Assembly: GCF_001185345.1 (NCBI RefSeq)
Contig: NZ_KQ236745.1
Span: forward strand, 482,488-546,487
Direction: 5' to 3'
Length of the DNA stretch: 64,000 nt
From: Dorea sp. D27
GTDB taxonomy: Bacteria; Bacillota; Clostridia; Lachnospirales; Lachnospiraceae
Part shown: positions 7,332-16,768 of the stretch, in pieces
Numbering within the stretch: position 1 is the first letter of the stretch
Layout of the letters: every line of letters begins with the position of its first letter
Program-made: the position numbers and the translations under genes
Notes under the pieces: generated by a model
Database searches by the model: none
What the model saw: the letters and a program-made list of their open reading frames with translations, nothing else
Told to the model about the DNA's origin: nothing

Positions 7332-8072
7332 ATGTTAGGAAAGACGCTATTGGACATATTGAAGGAAAGCAGGTATACTACAGTTTTAAGTGGTTTTGGC
7401 ATGCTCCTGGAAAGCGGGTACCCTGCAATCAGAGATGGGGATGAGTCGTATGAGATCGAGCAGAGGTACGGCTATTCCGTGGAGGAGATATTCAGCAGCT
7501 CCTTCTACTCCACGAGGAAAGAGCAGTTCTATGAATTTTACCGCAACGAGATACTGAAAATGCTGGATAAGCCGCCTGGCAAATGCTTTTATGAGATGGC
7601 GGAGCTGGAGAAAAGAGGCCTTGTCCAGTCGGTCATCACGAGACGCATCTATGGACTTCCACAGAGGGCCGGCTGTAAAAATGTCGTCAATCTCCACGGC
7701 AGCGTGTATGAGAACTACTGTCCACACTGCGGAAAGGAATATCCGGTCGAGTATATCACCGGGTCGAAGAGGATACCGCTCTGCCAGGTATGCAGTACAC
7801 CGATACGCCCAAAGATATGCCTGTTTGGCGAGATGGTCGACAACCGTGTTATCACTGAGGCGGCAGAAGAGGTCCGGAAAGCAGACGTACTGCTCGTGCT
7901 CGGGACCAATCTGAAGACCTATCTCTGCAGCCAGCTGATTGATTACTATGAAGGAGATAAGCTCGTTCTGATCAATCCGGAGAAGCACTTCTCGGATAAG
8001 CTGGCCGATGTAATCGTACATAAGAGTGTAGAAGATGCACTTGGAGAAATACTAAAAGAATTAGGAGAATGA
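7332..8072 (+). CDS. Sir2-family (sirtuin) protein with altered NAD-binding/catalytic motifs
   Basis: A 246-aa sirtuin-like protein starting at ATG 7332 behind GGAGGGAGGG. The overall sirtuin plan is kept: a Rossmann start, a four-Cys zinc site (Cys130, 133, 151, 154), the catalytic His in NLHGS (His122), and a C-terminal LVLGTNLKT nucleotide loop. Key residues differ. The GAGxS motif reads [10 protein letters not shown] (residues 20-29), and the TQNIDxLH motif reads TRRIYGLP (103-110), so the Gln, Asn and Asp that bind NAD and support catalysis are Arg, Arg and Tyr. It may be a binding protein or use a different chemistry. It overlaps the gltX region with 2 nt between stop and start. Confidence 0.8.
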   Translation: MLGKTLLDILKESRYTTVLSGFGMLLESGYPAIRDGDESYEIEQRYGYSVEEIFSSSFYSTRKEQFYEFYRNEILKMLDKPPGKCFYEMAELEKRGLVQSVITRRIYGLPQRAGCKNVVNLHGSVYENYCPHCGKEYPVEYITGSKRIPLCQVCSTPIRPKICLFGEMVDNRVITEAAEEVRKADVLLVLGTNLKTYLCSQLIDYYEGDKLVLINPEKHFSDKLADVIVHKSVEDALGEILKELGE

Positions 8073-8074
8073 TC

Positions 8075-9532
8075 ATGAGTAAAGTAAGAACAAGATTTGC
8101 ACCGAGTCCTACCGGAAGAATGCATGTAGGAAATCTGAGAACAGCGCTGTATGCGTATCTGATTGCGAAGCATGAAGGCGGGGACTTTATGCTCAGAATC
8201 GAAGATACGGATCAGGAACGCTTTGTGGACGGTGCGCTTGAGATTATTTACCGTACGCTTGAGAAGACCGGACTCATCCATGACGAAGGGCCGGATAAAG
8301 ACGGGGGTGTGGGCCCTTACGTACAGAGTGAGAGGAATGCCTCCGGATTATATATGGAATACGCCAAGAAGCTTGTCGAGCAGGGGGATGCGTACTATTG
8401 CTTCTGCGACAAGGAGCGCCTGGATTCGTTAAAGAGCAAGGTGTCGGAATCTGGAACGGAGATTGTCGCCTATGACAAGCACTGCCTGAACCTGAGCAGG
8501 GAAGAGGTGGAGGCGAACCTGGCGTCAGGCAGGCCGTATGTAATCCGTATCAATATGCCGGCGGAGGGGACGACGACCTTCCATGATGACATATATGGAG
8601 ATATCACGGTTCCGAATGAAGAGCTGGATGATATGATTCTTATGAAATCAGACGGATATCCGACCTATAACTTTGCCAATGTCATCGACGACCACCTCAT
8701 GGGTATCACCCATGTAGTACGCGGTAATGAGTATCTGTCCTCCGCGCCGAAATACAACCGTCTGTACGAGGCTTTCGGATGGGAAGTTCCGACTTATGTA
8801 CACTGTCCGCTTATCACGGATGAGAACCACAAGAAGCTGAGCAAGCGCTGCGGGCATTCTTCCTATGAAGATCTGCTGGAACAGGGATTTGTGTCCGAGG
8901 CGATTGTCAATTATGTGGCGCTGCTTGGATGGTGCCCGGAAGACAATCAGGAGATCTTCTCGCTGGAGGAACTCGTGAAGGCATTTGACTATCGCCATAT
9001 GAGCAAATCCCCGGCCGTATTTGACGTTGTGAAGCTGAAATGGATGAACGGTGAATATCTGAAGGCCATGGACTTTGGCAGATTTTATGAGATGGCAGAG
9101 CCTTATCTGAAAGAGGCCGTTACAAAGGACTATGATTTGAAGAAGATTGCAGCGCTCGTGAAGACGAGGATAGAAATATTCCCAGATATCAATGAACAGA
9201 TCGACTTCTTTGAGGAGCTTCCGGAGTATGACACGGCAATGTACTGCCATAAGAAGATGAAGACGAATGAAGAGAATTCCCTGGAAGTGCTTACAGATAT
9301 CCTTCCTGTGCTGGAGGCACAGGATGATTACAGCAATGATGCGCTGTTCGGGGTGCTGAAGGGTTATGTGGATGAGAAAGGCTGCAAGGTGGGATACGTG
9401 ATGTGGCCGGTGCGTACGGCCGTATCAGGCAAGCAGAATACACCTGGAGGCGCCACGGAGATTATGGAGATACTCGGGAAAGAGGAATCTCTGAAAAGGA
9501 TACGCAGGGGAATAGAATTATTAAGCAGATAA
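8075..9532 (+). CDS. gltX: Glutamate--tRNA ligase
   Basis: Class I aminoacyl-tRNA synthetase charging tRNA-Glu (and tRNA-Gln in organisms using GatCAB). The start chosen is ATG 8075, with AGGAG at 8063-8067 seven nt upstream; ATG 8069 overlaps the upstream stop but is too close to the SD. Length is 485 aa. Motifs: ATP-binding HVGN (HIGH-type) in [18 protein letters not shown], and KLSKR (KMSKS-type) in [10 protein letters not shown]. Zinc-like Cys residues lie in [10 protein letters not shown]. The C-terminal half is the helical anticodon-binding domain. Downstream helicase starts 10 nt later. Confidence 0.96.
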   Translation: MSKVRTRFAPSPTGRMHVGNLRTALYAYLIAKHEGGDFMLRIEDTDQERFVDGALEIIYRTLEKTGLIHDEGPDKDGGVGPYVQSERNASGLYMEYAKKLVEQGDAYYCFCDKERLDSLKSKVSESGTEIVAYDKHCLNLSREEVEANLASGRPYVIRINMPAEGTTTFHDDIYGDITVPNEELDDMILMKSDGYPTYNFANVIDDHLMGITHVVRGNEYLSSAPKYNRLYEAFGWEVPTYVHCPLITDENHKKLSKRCGHSSYEDLLEQGFVSEAIVNYVALLGWCPEDNQEIFSLEELVKAFDYRHMSKSPAVFDVVKLKWMNGEYLKAMDFGRFYEMAEPYLKEAVTKDYDLKKIAALVKTRIEIFPDINEQIDFFEELPEYDTAMYCHKKMKTNEENSLEVLTDILPVLEAQDDYSNDALFGVLKGYVDEKGCKVGYVMWPVRTAVSGKQNTPGGATEIMEILGKEESLKRIRRGIELLSR

Positions 9533-9541
9533 GAGGTATGT

Positions 9542-11383
9542 ATGAGTTTAAACAGTGCTCAGATTGAGGCGGTCGCCCACCACGAAGGACCCTGTATGGT
9601 CCTGGCAGGTCCCGGTTCCGGGAAGACACTCACCATCGCTAAACGAATTGAATATCTGATTCAGAAGCATAAGGTAAGGCCAGAAGAAATTCTGGTCATT
9701 ACCTTTACCAAGCATGCATCCAATGAGATGAAAAAACGGTTTCAGGCCGTGATGGGAGAACAGCTGCCGGTTACGTTCGGAACGTTCCACGGCATCTATT
9801 ATGGGATTCTGAAATGGGCCCGTGGAATCGGTCAGCATAATCTGCTTACGGAAGAAGAACGATACCAGCTTCTGCGTCAGATCCTATCAGAGTCGCACCT
9901 GGACGGAGTCCTCTCGGAAGAAGAGGAAAAGGACTACGTGAAGGATCTCTCTACAGAGATTGGAAGGATTAAGAACGACCGGCTGGATATCCACACGTAT
10001 GAATCTGCCCGGTTCGGAACGGAGCGGTTTCGGACGATTTACCGCGATTACGAGGCGGCGAAGAAAAAATGGAATAAGATTGATTTCGAGGATATGCTGC
10101 TGCTCTGCTGCCAGATGTTCCTGCAGCGTCCGGATATACTTGAAAAGTGGCAGCAGAAATTCCGCTACATACTTGTAGACGAATTTCAGGACATCAACCA
10201 GGTGCAGTATGATGTGGCGCGCATGCTGGCGTCACCAGAAGACAACTTGTTTGTGGTTGGAGATGACGACCAGTCTATCTATGGGTTCCGGGGTGCCAGG
10301 CCAGGGATTATGGCGCAATTTAAAAAAGACTATCCGGATGCCAGGCAGGTGCTTCTCGATGTGAATTACAGATCTACGTCCCATATTGTCAACGGGGCGC
10401 TCAGAGTAATCGGACACAATCAGAACAGATTCAAAAAGGCGGTCCGTTCAGACAGAAGGCCGGGGGAGACGGTGCACGTTCAGGAAGTGAAAGATTGTGT
10501 GGATGAGGGCACATACGTCGAGGAGCAGATACGTAAGCTGAACGCCCGGGGAATCCCTTACAGCCAGATAGCCGTCCTGTACAGGACGGCCCTTGACGCG
10601 AGAGCGCTGTCGGAACGTCTGATGGAATACCAGATACCTTTCACTATGAAAGAGTATATGGACAACATCTATGACCATTTTATCGCCCGGGACATCAGCA
10701 GCTATTTCCATCTCGCTCTGAAAGAATACGAACGCAGGTATTTCCTGCAGATTGCGAACAGGCCGAACCGGTACATCGGTCGGGACAGCATGAGCGGGGA
10801 ACCTGTATCATATGAATCTCTTCGCCGTTTCTACTGTGACAAGGACTGGATGATGAACCGGATAGACCAGCTGGAGTGGGATATGAAGATGATGGAGAAC
10901 AAGCCGCCATATCTTGCAATCCAGTATATAAGAAAAAGTATCGGTTATGACGAGTTCCTGAAGGAATATGCGGCATACAGGCAGATACCTGGCCAAGAGC
11001 TCTTTCAGGTGCTCGATGAGATACAGGAACTTTCCAGAGGATGCGAAACGATTGGCGCCTGGTTTGCGCGTGTGGAGCAATATAGAACTATGCTGAAGGA
11101 ACAGCGAAAGAAGAACGCAGACGCCGGGGAGAGCGTATCCCTGATGACGATGCACGGTTCCAAAGGGCTGGAGTACGATACCGTGTTTATCATCCAGGGC
11201 AATGAGGGGGTAGTTCCATATAAGAAGGCGAAGACAAAAGAGGAGATAGAAGAAGAGCGGCGGCTCTTTTATGTCGCCATGACGAGGGCGAAGCGAAAGC
11301 TTATCATCAGCTATGTCAAAGAAAAAAACGGGAAAGAAGCCAATCCCTCCCGTTTTGTAAATGAATTATTCCTCACTGTCTGA
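9542..11383 (+). CDS. UvrD/PcrA-like superfamily 1 DNA helicase
   Basis: A 613-aa ATP-dependent 3'-5' DNA helicase of the UvrD/Rep type, shorter than PcrA (about 720-750 aa). Motif I is AGPGSGKT (about residues 22-29), followed by ITFTKHASNEMKKRF (Ia), VDEFQDINQVQ (II), GDDDQSIYGFRGA (III), VNYRSTSHI (IV), MTMHGSKGLEYDTVF (V) and RRLFYVAMTRAKRKL (VI). So all SF1A motifs are present and it should be active. It lacks the long C-terminal tail of PcrA. It belongs to the gltX transcript. Its 3' end overlaps the convergent DUF1292 gene by 18 nt. Role in repair or recombination is inferred. Confidence 0.9.
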   Translation: MSLNSAQIEAVAHHEGPCMVLAGPGSGKTLTIAKRIEYLIQKHKVRPEEILVITFTKHASNEMKKRFQAVMGEQLPVTFGTFHGIYYGILKWARGIGQHNLLTEEERYQLLRQILSESHLDGVLSEEEEKDYVKDLSTEIGRIKNDRLDIHTYESARFGTERFRTIYRDYEAAKKKWNKIDFEDMLLLCCQMFLQRPDILEKWQQKFRYILVDEFQDINQVQYDVARMLASPEDNLFVVGDDDQSIYGFRGARPGIMAQFKKDYPDARQVLLDVNYRSTSHIVNGALRVIGHNQNRFKKAVRSDRRPGETVHVQEVKDCVDEGTYVEEQIRKLNARGIPYSQIAVLYRTALDARALSERLMEYQIPFTMKEYMDNIYDHFIARDISSYFHLALKEYERRYFLQIANRPNRYIGRDSMSGEPVSYESLRRFYCDKDWMMNRIDQLEWDMKMMENKPPYLAIQYIRKSIGYDEFLKEYAAYRQIPGQELFQVLDEIQELSRGCETIGAWFARVEQYRTMLKEQRKKNADAGESVSLMTMHGSKGLEYDTVFIIQGNEGVVPYKKAKTKEEIEEERRLFYVAMTRAKRKLIISYVKEKNGKEANPSRFVNELFLTV

Positions 11384-11701
11384 TTCGTCAAATTCCTGCA
11401 TGTCCAGCCATTCATCAAAGGCATCCGCAGCGATTTCATATTCATCATCATCTTCGATATTTTCCAGTTCGGGTTCTCCCGGAGCCGTCTCTTTATAACG
11501 GTAGATGTACACGTCGCCTTCCTCGCTGTCTCCGTTTTCATCAAGCGGGAGGAGTGCGATATATTCATTGCCGCCGGCCTCATATACGGTGAGGATGGCA
11601 CATTCCACCACTTCGTCATTATCAAGCGTCAGAGTAACCATAGGTGTCTCGTCATGTCCGCAGCAGTCATCGTGTCCGCAATTGCATTGCTGTTCGCTCA
11701 T
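11366..11701 (-). CDS. DUF1292 family protein, acidic with Cys/His-rich N terminus
   Basis: A 111-aa protein of the DUF1292 (YrzB-like) family, of unknown function. After a Cys/His-rich start (CNCGHDDCCGHDE, a possible metal site) comes the family core VTLTLDNDEVVECAIL, NEYIALLPLDE and VYIYRY. The tail is very acidic (Glu/Asp/Ser). SD AAAGGAGA lies just upstream on the minus strand. The gene is convergent with and overlaps the helicase end. In many Firmicutes this family sits near the ruvX/alaS group, which is not the case here. Confidence 0.8.
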   Translation of the reverse strand: MSEQQCNCGHDDCCGHDETPMVTLTLDNDEVVECAILTVYEAGGNEYIALLPLDENGDSEEGDVYIYRYKETAPGEPELENIEDDDEYEIAADAFDEWLDMQEFDESDSEE

Positions 11702-11726
11702 AGTTTTATCTCCTTTTATATACAGA

Positions 11727-11755
11727 ATTATATCTTACATATCAAGATACATTAA
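11727..11755 (-). promoter_or_regulatory. Promoter for the DUF1292 gene
   Basis: Reading the minus strand, a perfect TATAAT lies at 11732-11727, with TTAATG at 11755-11750 and a 17-bp spacer. The start codon is 26 nt further downstream. Confidence 0.5.
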
Positions 11756-11820
11756 CTGTACCAAAGGAACGTATAAAAAGCAAGGGAGTTTTTGCCATCG
11801 TCAGGCGGATGGGAAAAGAG

Positions 11821-11849
11821 TAGCCAAAACAGTGAAAATAGTGTAAAAT
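11821..11849 (+). promoter_or_regulatory. Promoter for the substrate-binding lipoprotein gene
   Basis: TAGCCA at 11821-11826 (weak -35), a 17-bp spacer, and TAAAAT at 11844-11849, 45 nt before the start codon. Confidence 0.45.
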
Positions 11850-11894
11850 ATATCTGTGCGTTTGAAAAATAATGCATAAGGAGGATAAAACATT

Positions 11895-12905
11895 ATGAAG
11901 AAGAGGAGAATGTTAAGTGTAATAGCGGTGATGCTTATCTGTGTATGTGCGCTGTCAGGCTGTAAAAAAAATGTAGGGACGCCGGAGGACAATGCTGTAA
12001 AAGATGAGGAGTCCGATGATAATATAGAAGGGGACGACGAAGATGCCTTTGTGTTCGGCTTCTCCGTAATCGATATGCAGAACCCTTATTTTATAACGCT
12101 GGAAGGCGCGACACGAGAGGCCGTAGAAAGTAACGGGTATCGTATGATCACGAAGGATCCGGCTTCTGACGCGGCAACGCAGGGGGCGCAGATACAGGAG
12201 ATGATAGACGAAGGCATCGATGCTGTCTTTCTCTGTCCCGTCGACTGGGAGGAGATAACAGATTCGCTCAAAGCGCTGAAGGATGCGGGAGTCCGGATTA
12301 TAAATGTGGACAGCCAGGTGAAAGAGATGGAGTATGTGGATGCATACATAGGTTCTGACAATCATAACGCCGGATTTATATGCGGGGAGGACCTGATAGC
12401 AAAGCGCCCCGACGGAGGCAAGATCGCTATACTGGAGTGTCCGACCCAGAATTCTATCAATGACCGCATCACGGGCTTTGAGGAAGCGATTGCAGAAGCG
12501 GAAAAGGGCTTTGAAGTTGTGGCGAGGGAAGACACCGGAGGCGAGTTTGACAAAGCACTGGAGGCTTCGAAACGGATTCTGGAAGAGAACCCGGACATCA
12601 CCGCAATCATGTGCGGTAACGACCAGATTGCGGTAGGTGCGATGACCGCGGTGAATCTCGCTAAGATGGAAGACGTCATCATTTATGGTGTAGACGGATC
12701 TCCTGACATAAAGAAGGAGTTTAAAAAAGCTGGATGCCAGATAGCCGGGACAGCGGCCCAGTCTCCTATCAATATGGGCAAGACGGCGGCAAAGACGGGA
12801 ATCAGCATTTTAAAGGGCGAAGAGTTCGAGCCGGAAGTATATGAAGAAGTATTCATGATTAATAAAGACAATGTTGATATGTATGGAATAGATGGCTGGC
12901 AATAA
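11895..12905 (+). CDS. Sugar-type ABC substrate-binding lipoprotein (Peripla_BP_4), no transporter nearby
   Basis: A 336-aa exported lipoprotein. The Lys/Arg-rich signal peptide ends in a lipobox LSGC with Cys23 as the lipidated residue. A Glu/Asp-rich linker follows (about 27-52), then a RbsB-like fold: VFGFSVIDMQNPYF, GAQIQEMIDEGIDAVFLCP, RIINVDSQV, YIGSDNHNAG, a GKIAILECPTQNSINDR segment, and AIMCGNDQIAVGAM. It probably binds a sugar or similar polar ligand outside the membrane. No ABC permease or ATPase is adjacent. The next gene is an isoamylase-like protein, which suggests sensing or handling of a glucan product, but this is inference. Confidence 0.88.
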   Translation: MKKRRMLSVIAVMLICVCALSGCKKNVGTPEDNAVKDEESDDNIEGDDEDAFVFGFSVIDMQNPYFITLEGATREAVESNGYRMITKDPASDAATQGAQIQEMIDEGIDAVFLCPVDWEEITDSLKALKDAGVRIINVDSQVKEMEYVDAYIGSDNHNAGFICGEDLIAKRPDGGKIAILECPTQNSINDRITGFEEAIAEAEKGFEVVAREDTGGEFDKALEASKRILEENPDITAIMCGNDQIAVGAMTAVNLAKMEDVIIYGVDGSPDIKKEFKKAGCQIAGTAAQSPINMGKTAAKTGISILKGEEFEPEVYEEVFMINKDNVDMYGIDGWQ

Positions 12906-12921
12906 CAGGAAGGACTTAGGT

Positions 12922-14613
12922 ATGAGAGCAGTTGAGGGGAAACCATTGCCGTTAGGCGTTACAATCACTGAAAACAGGATTAATTTTTCCATCGCAGTGC
13001 CGGAGGCCAAGATGTGCAGCCTTCTGATTTACGAGGCCGGAAACCGTGAACCGTGCGGGATGTTCCCTGTGGAGCAATCGGTCGGGGAGGTGCACTTTAC
13101 TGCACTTGAAGGCATGGAAGGAGAGGCGTATGAATATAATTATATGTTCGATGAACGGATTGTGGTTGACCCTTATGCCAGGGCACTGGCGGGCAGGAGC
13201 GTATGGCGCCGGGAATATGACATACAGCAGCATGAAGTGAGGGGAATCATACAGACCGGGACATATGACTGGGAGGACGATACGCCGCTCCAAATCCCTT
13301 ATAATGAAGTGATAGCGTACAGTCTCCATGTCCGTGGATTTACGAAGCACAGCTTATCCAAAGCGGCACATAAAGGTACGTTTGCCGGAGTTGTGGAAAA
13401 GATACCGTATCTGACGGAGCTTGGCATCAACCAGATTCACTGCATGCCTGTCTATGAATTTGAGGAAAGCCTGCAGTACACGAATTACTGGGGATATGGA
13501 GACGGATTCTTTTTTGCTCCCAAAAGCGCCTATGCAGCGTCCGGCGATGGGGTAAAGGAACTGAAAGACATGGTGAAGGCGTGCCATAAGGCCGGCATTG
13601 AAGTCGTGCTCGAAATGCCGTTTACCGATAAGACGCCGAAGCAGCTGATGGTTGAATGCCTCCGGTATTATATGCTGGAGTACCACGTTGACGGTTTTAT
13701 CATGAATCCGGCGGTGGCGCCGATGGAGACGCTCTACGGCGATTCTATCTTGAAAAAGACTAAGATCATGAGGCATGATATGGGCTTTCAGACCGTGATG
13801 CGCCGATTTCTGAAGGGGGACGAGGGCATGGTTGGAGAGGCCATCTACTGGCTGAAGCATAATTCCAGGCAGGATGGAATATTCAACAGTATAACCGGCC
13901 ATAACGGTTTCACGCTTAACGACCTCGTATCCTACGATGGGAAGCACAATGAAGCAAACGGGGAGAACAACCTGGACGGTCCAGATTATAACTACAGCTG
14001 GAACTGCGGGGCGGAAGGGCCTACGAGAAAAAAGGCGGTCCTGCAGCTGCGCAGGAGGCAGATGAGAAACGCATTCTTCCTGCTCCTGCTTGCCCAGGGC
14101 ACGCCGTGCATTCTGGCGGGCGATGAATTTGCCAACTCCCAGAAAGGGAACAACAATGCTTACTGCCAGGATAATCCAACCGGATGGATTGACTGGGGAA
14201 AAGCAGAAAAAGAATCAGAGCTGTCCACCTTTGTAAAAGGGCTCATAGCCCTCAGGAAGAAGCATCCGGTGCTGTATCCTGAGAAGGAGGCGGAAGGTAT
14301 CGATATGCTTTGCTGCGGAATGCCTGACGTATCCTACCATGGAGAAAACGCGTGGAAAATACCTTCTGAGGTGTCCAGCAGGCAGCTGGGAGTCTATTAT
14401 TATGGAGCATATGCCGACGACGATGACTGCTTTGTAGTCTATAACATGCACTGGCTTCCGCATACATTTGCGCTGCCGTCCCTGCCAAAAGAAAAGAAAT
14501 GGTATGTGGCGGCCTCGACGAAAGATGGTATACTTGCGGAAGGCAGGCAGCTTGAGAACCAGCGGCTCATTGAAGTCGAGGAGCGTACGGTTATTATGCT
14601 GACAGGACGGTAA
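12922..14613 (+). CDS. Isoamylase/GlgX-like GH13 protein lacking catalytic residues
   Basis: A 563-aa protein from ATG 12922, with GGAAGG as SD; an upstream in-frame ATG at 12892 overlaps the previous gene. It has a CBM48-like N terminus and a GH13 barrel of the isoamylase/debranching type (HVRGFTKHS, GINQIHCMPVYEF, NYWGYGDGFFFAP, LVSYDGKHNEANGE, a GTPCILAGDEFANSQKGNNN stretch). The catalytic sites are lost. The region II nucleophile Asp is Asn262 in HVDGFIMNPA, and its Arg partner is Ile260. The region IV Asp is Asn328 in GHNGFTL. No region III Glu is apparent. It is probably a glucan-binding pseudoenzyme. It follows the lipoprotein gene by 16 nt and precedes TraX by 2 nt. Confidence 0.85.
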   Translation: MRAVEGKPLPLGVTITENRINFSIAVPEAKMCSLLIYEAGNREPCGMFPVEQSVGEVHFTALEGMEGEAYEYNYMFDERIVVDPYARALAGRSVWRREYDIQQHEVRGIIQTGTYDWEDDTPLQIPYNEVIAYSLHVRGFTKHSLSKAAHKGTFAGVVEKIPYLTELGINQIHCMPVYEFEESLQYTNYWGYGDGFFFAPKSAYAASGDGVKELKDMVKACHKAGIEVVLEMPFTDKTPKQLMVECLRYYMLEYHVDGFIMNPAVAPMETLYGDSILKKTKIMRHDMGFQTVMRRFLKGDEGMVGEAIYWLKHNSRQDGIFNSITGHNGFTLNDLVSYDGKHNEANGENNLDGPDYNYSWNCGAEGPTRKKAVLQLRRRQMRNAFFLLLLAQGTPCILAGDEFANSQKGNNNAYCQDNPTGWIDWGKAEKESELSTFVKGLIALRKKHPVLYPEKEAEGIDMLCCGMPDVSYHGENAWKIPSEVSSRQLGVYYYGAYADDDDCFVVYNMHWLPHTFALPSLPKEKKWYVAASTKDGILAEGRQLENQRLIEVEERTVIMLTGR

Positions 14614-14615
14614 AT

Positions 14616-15278
14616 ATGGAGTGGATTCGTAATAACCTTGGTTTAACTACATTTCAGCTGAAATGCATCGCAATCATATCTATGGTCGTTGATCATACCG
14701 GGGCAGTATTATTCCCCGGCAGCTTGCTGCTCCGCTATATTGGGCGGATTGCTTTTCCGATATTTTGTTTTCTGCTCGTGGAAGGCTTCACCCACACGAG
14801 CAACATACACCGCTATATGGTCAGGCTTCTGATATTTGCTTTTGTGTCCGAAATTCCATATGATCTGGCATTCCGGGGCACAATTATAGAGTTCGGATAC
14901 CAGAATGTGTTTTTTACGTTGTTTTTAGGTGTCGTTCTCATGTATGTATTGCAAAAGGCGGCAGAGTGGCCGGTGAAGGCGATAGAACTATTGCTTGTGA
15001 TGTGGCTGGCGGAGGTGCTTAAGACGGATTATGGCTCCCAGGGAATACTGCTGATAGCTGCATTCTTTCTGTTGCGGAACCGGCTATGGATAAAACTTGC
15101 GGCGGGGGCCGCATGGTGTTTTGTCTGGAATGGCTTTGTACAGAAGTACGGCGCTCTGGCAATGGTTCCGATTGCTTTGTATAACGGCGAGCGTGGGCGG
15201 AGCATGAAGTATTTCTTTTATGCGTTTTATCCACTGCACCTGCTCCTCCTGTATGGGATTGCCAGATGGCTGATATAG
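14616..15278 (+). CDS. TraX-family integral membrane protein
   Basis: A 220-aa polytopic membrane protein. TraX-family features include LKCIAIISMVVDHTGAVLFP with the conserved Asp-His pair, the RIAFPIFCFLLVEGFTHT segment, LIFAFVSEIPYDLAF, a GYQNVFFTLFLGV stretch, and a C-terminal FYAFYPLHLLLLYGIA segment. In F plasmids TraX acetylates pilin; chromosomal homologues in Firmicutes are acyltransferase-3-like and of unknown substrate. It starts 2 nt after the previous stop, so it is translationally coupled. Confidence 0.85.
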   Translation: MEWIRNNLGLTTFQLKCIAIISMVVDHTGAVLFPGSLLLRYIGRIAFPIFCFLLVEGFTHTSNIHRYMVRLLIFAFVSEIPYDLAFRGTIIEFGYQNVFFTLFLGVVLMYVLQKAAEWPVKAIELLLVMWLAEVLKTDYGSQGILLIAAFFLLRNRLWIKLAAGAAWCFVWNGFVQKYGALAMVPIALYNGERGRSMKYFFYAFYPLHLLLLYGIARWLI

Positions 15279-15305
15279 TTAAGATATGGAAGTGGAGTAA
15301 GAGTT

Positions 15306-15863
15306 ATGAAAGCATGGAAGCATTTTTGTACGATCAATCACCATAAGATGCTGGTGATGAAGCAGTGTTTCAAAGTCGGACTATACAAGCAGGGCCTTCT
15401 GCATGACATGTCCAAGTATTCGCCTTCGGAGTTTCTCATAGGCTGCAGGTACTACCAGGGGACGAGAAGTCCGAACAATGCAGAGAGGGAAGATACCGGA
15501 TACTCTACCGCGTGGCTGCACCATAAAGGACGAAACAAGCATCATTATGAGTATTGGATAGACTACAGTGCCGACCCCGGGGAAGGGATTGTCGGGCAGA
15601 GGATGCCGACACGGTACGTAATCGAGATGTTCATGGACCGGATTGCGGCGTCCAAGACATATATGAAAGAGGCATATACGGACTCCCATCCGCTGGAATA
15701 CTATGAAAAAGGCGCCGCCAAACTTGGAAGGATGATTCACAAGGATACGGCAGCGCTTCTCCATCATCTGTTAAAAATGCTTGCAGAAGATGGCGAAGAT
15801 AAGACATTTGCATATATAAGGAAAGTAGTGATGGATAATAAAAGAAAGAGGAAACAGCGGTGA
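15306..15863 (+). CDS. DUF5662 family protein
   Basis: A 185-aa soluble protein rich in His. It begins KAWKHFCTINHHKMLVMKQCF, followed by GLLHDMSKYSPSEF and the conserved WLHHKGRNKHHYEYW stretch. Together these resemble a metal-binding His/Asp set, as in HD-like helical proteins. Family DUF5662 has no known function. The gene has its own SD-like GGAGTAAG and is the last of the 11.9-15.9 kb group. Its stop codon lies within the loop of the terminator hairpin. Confidence 0.75.
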   Translation: MKAWKHFCTINHHKMLVMKQCFKVGLYKQGLLHDMSKYSPSEFLIGCRYYQGTRSPNNAEREDTGYSTAWLHHKGRNKHHYEYWIDYSADPGEGIVGQRMPTRYVIEMFMDRIAASKTYMKEAYTDSHPLEYYEKGAAKLGRMIHKDTAALLHHLLKMLAEDGEDKTFAYIRKVVMDNKRKRKQR

Positions 15864-15885
15864 CTGACGCCGTTGTTTCCTCTTT
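15845..15885. terminator. Bidirectional terminator between convergent genes
   Basis: AAAGAGGAAACAGCGG (15845-15860) pairs with CCGTTGTTTCCTCTTT (15870-15885), 16 pairs with one G-U, loop of 9 nt holding the TGA of the DUF5662 gene. A-rich on the left and T-rich on the right, so it can serve both the plus gene and the LysR gene. Confidence 0.8.
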
Positions 15886-15886
15886 T

Positions 15887-16768
15887 CTATCTGCCGTCCT
15901 GATTCAGATGACGGCTCCATTCCTTCACATAGTCCAGAAACTTTACAGTGGCCGGCGAAGGCGGAACGTCTTTCGGACAGGCCACGCCAAGCGTGCGGGA
16001 GTAATGTTCTGTAAAAGAACGCGTGCATACTTCAAAGGGGGCATTGTACAGAAGCAGCCGGGGCAGTATCGTGATGCCGAACCCTTTCTCTACCATCTTA
16101 AGCGTGGCAAAGTCCTCATTGAGCCTGTACTGTATCTTTGGATTTATATTATTCTGCTTAAAGATATAGCCCGTCTCATAATCAAGCCCGTCGGAGGAAA
16201 GCACGAAATTTTCGTTATTCACGTCAGACAGGGATACTGCTATCTTTTCAGCCAGAGGATGCGACTTGGGAGTCACAAGCATGAGCTCATCAATTCCCAT
16301 CGGGATAAACGGCAGATCCGGGACACTGTAGCGGGATACGAAGATACAGTCGAGCCTGCCTGTCTGGAGCTTCTCTTTCAGTGGATTAAAGCCGTCTACG
16401 GTCATCTCAAAACGGATATTCGGATACAGGTCCGAGAAGTGCTTCAAGATGTCGGGCAGCCAGTGGTAAGAGATGCTCTGTATCGTGCCAATCCGGATAT
16501 ATCCGCTGTCCAGGCTTGTGAGGTTTAATGCAATCTGGCTGATCTTATTCTTCTCCCGGCAGATGATTTTTAGCGATTCGATGATTTCCTCTGTATTCGG
16601 CATAAGGTCCATGCCATGCTTTGAACGCTTGAACAGGGGAAAGCCCAGCTCTTTTTCAAAGTTCTTGATGGCCTGGCTGATGGCGGACTGCGTATAGTTC
16701 AGGCTGGCGGCAGTTTTGGATATGCTGTGGGTGTCGCATACGCTGATGATGATCTCATATTTATTCAT
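15887..16768 (-). CDS. LysR-family transcriptional regulator
   Basis: A 293-aa LTTR. The N-terminal winged HTH reads YEIIISVCDTHSISKTAASL, then NYTQSAISQAIKNFEKELGFPLF. From about residue 90 the type 2 periplasmic-binding-like effector domain follows (GYIRIGTIQSISYHWLPDIL, then LDCIFVSRY, KGFGITILPRLLL). It is divergently transcribed from the IlvD/Edd dehydratase gene with a 222-bp spacer, the usual arrangement of an LTTR and its target. The inducer is probably the dehydratase substrate or product, perhaps a sugar acid. Confidence 0.93.
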   Translation of the reverse strand: MNKYEIIISVCDTHSISKTAASLNYTQSAISQAIKNFEKELGFPLFKRSKHGMDLMPNTEEIIESLKIICREKNKISQIALNLTSLDSGYIRIGTIQSISYHWLPDILKHFSDLYPNIRFEMTVDGFNPLKEKLQTGRLDCIFVSRYSVPDLPFIPMGIDELMLVTPKSHPLAEKIAVSLSDVNNENFVLSSDGLDYETGYIFKQNNINPKIQYRLNEDFATLKMVEKGFGITILPRLLLYNAPFEVCTRSFTEHYSRTLGVACPKDVPPSPATVKFLDYVKEWSRHLNQDGR

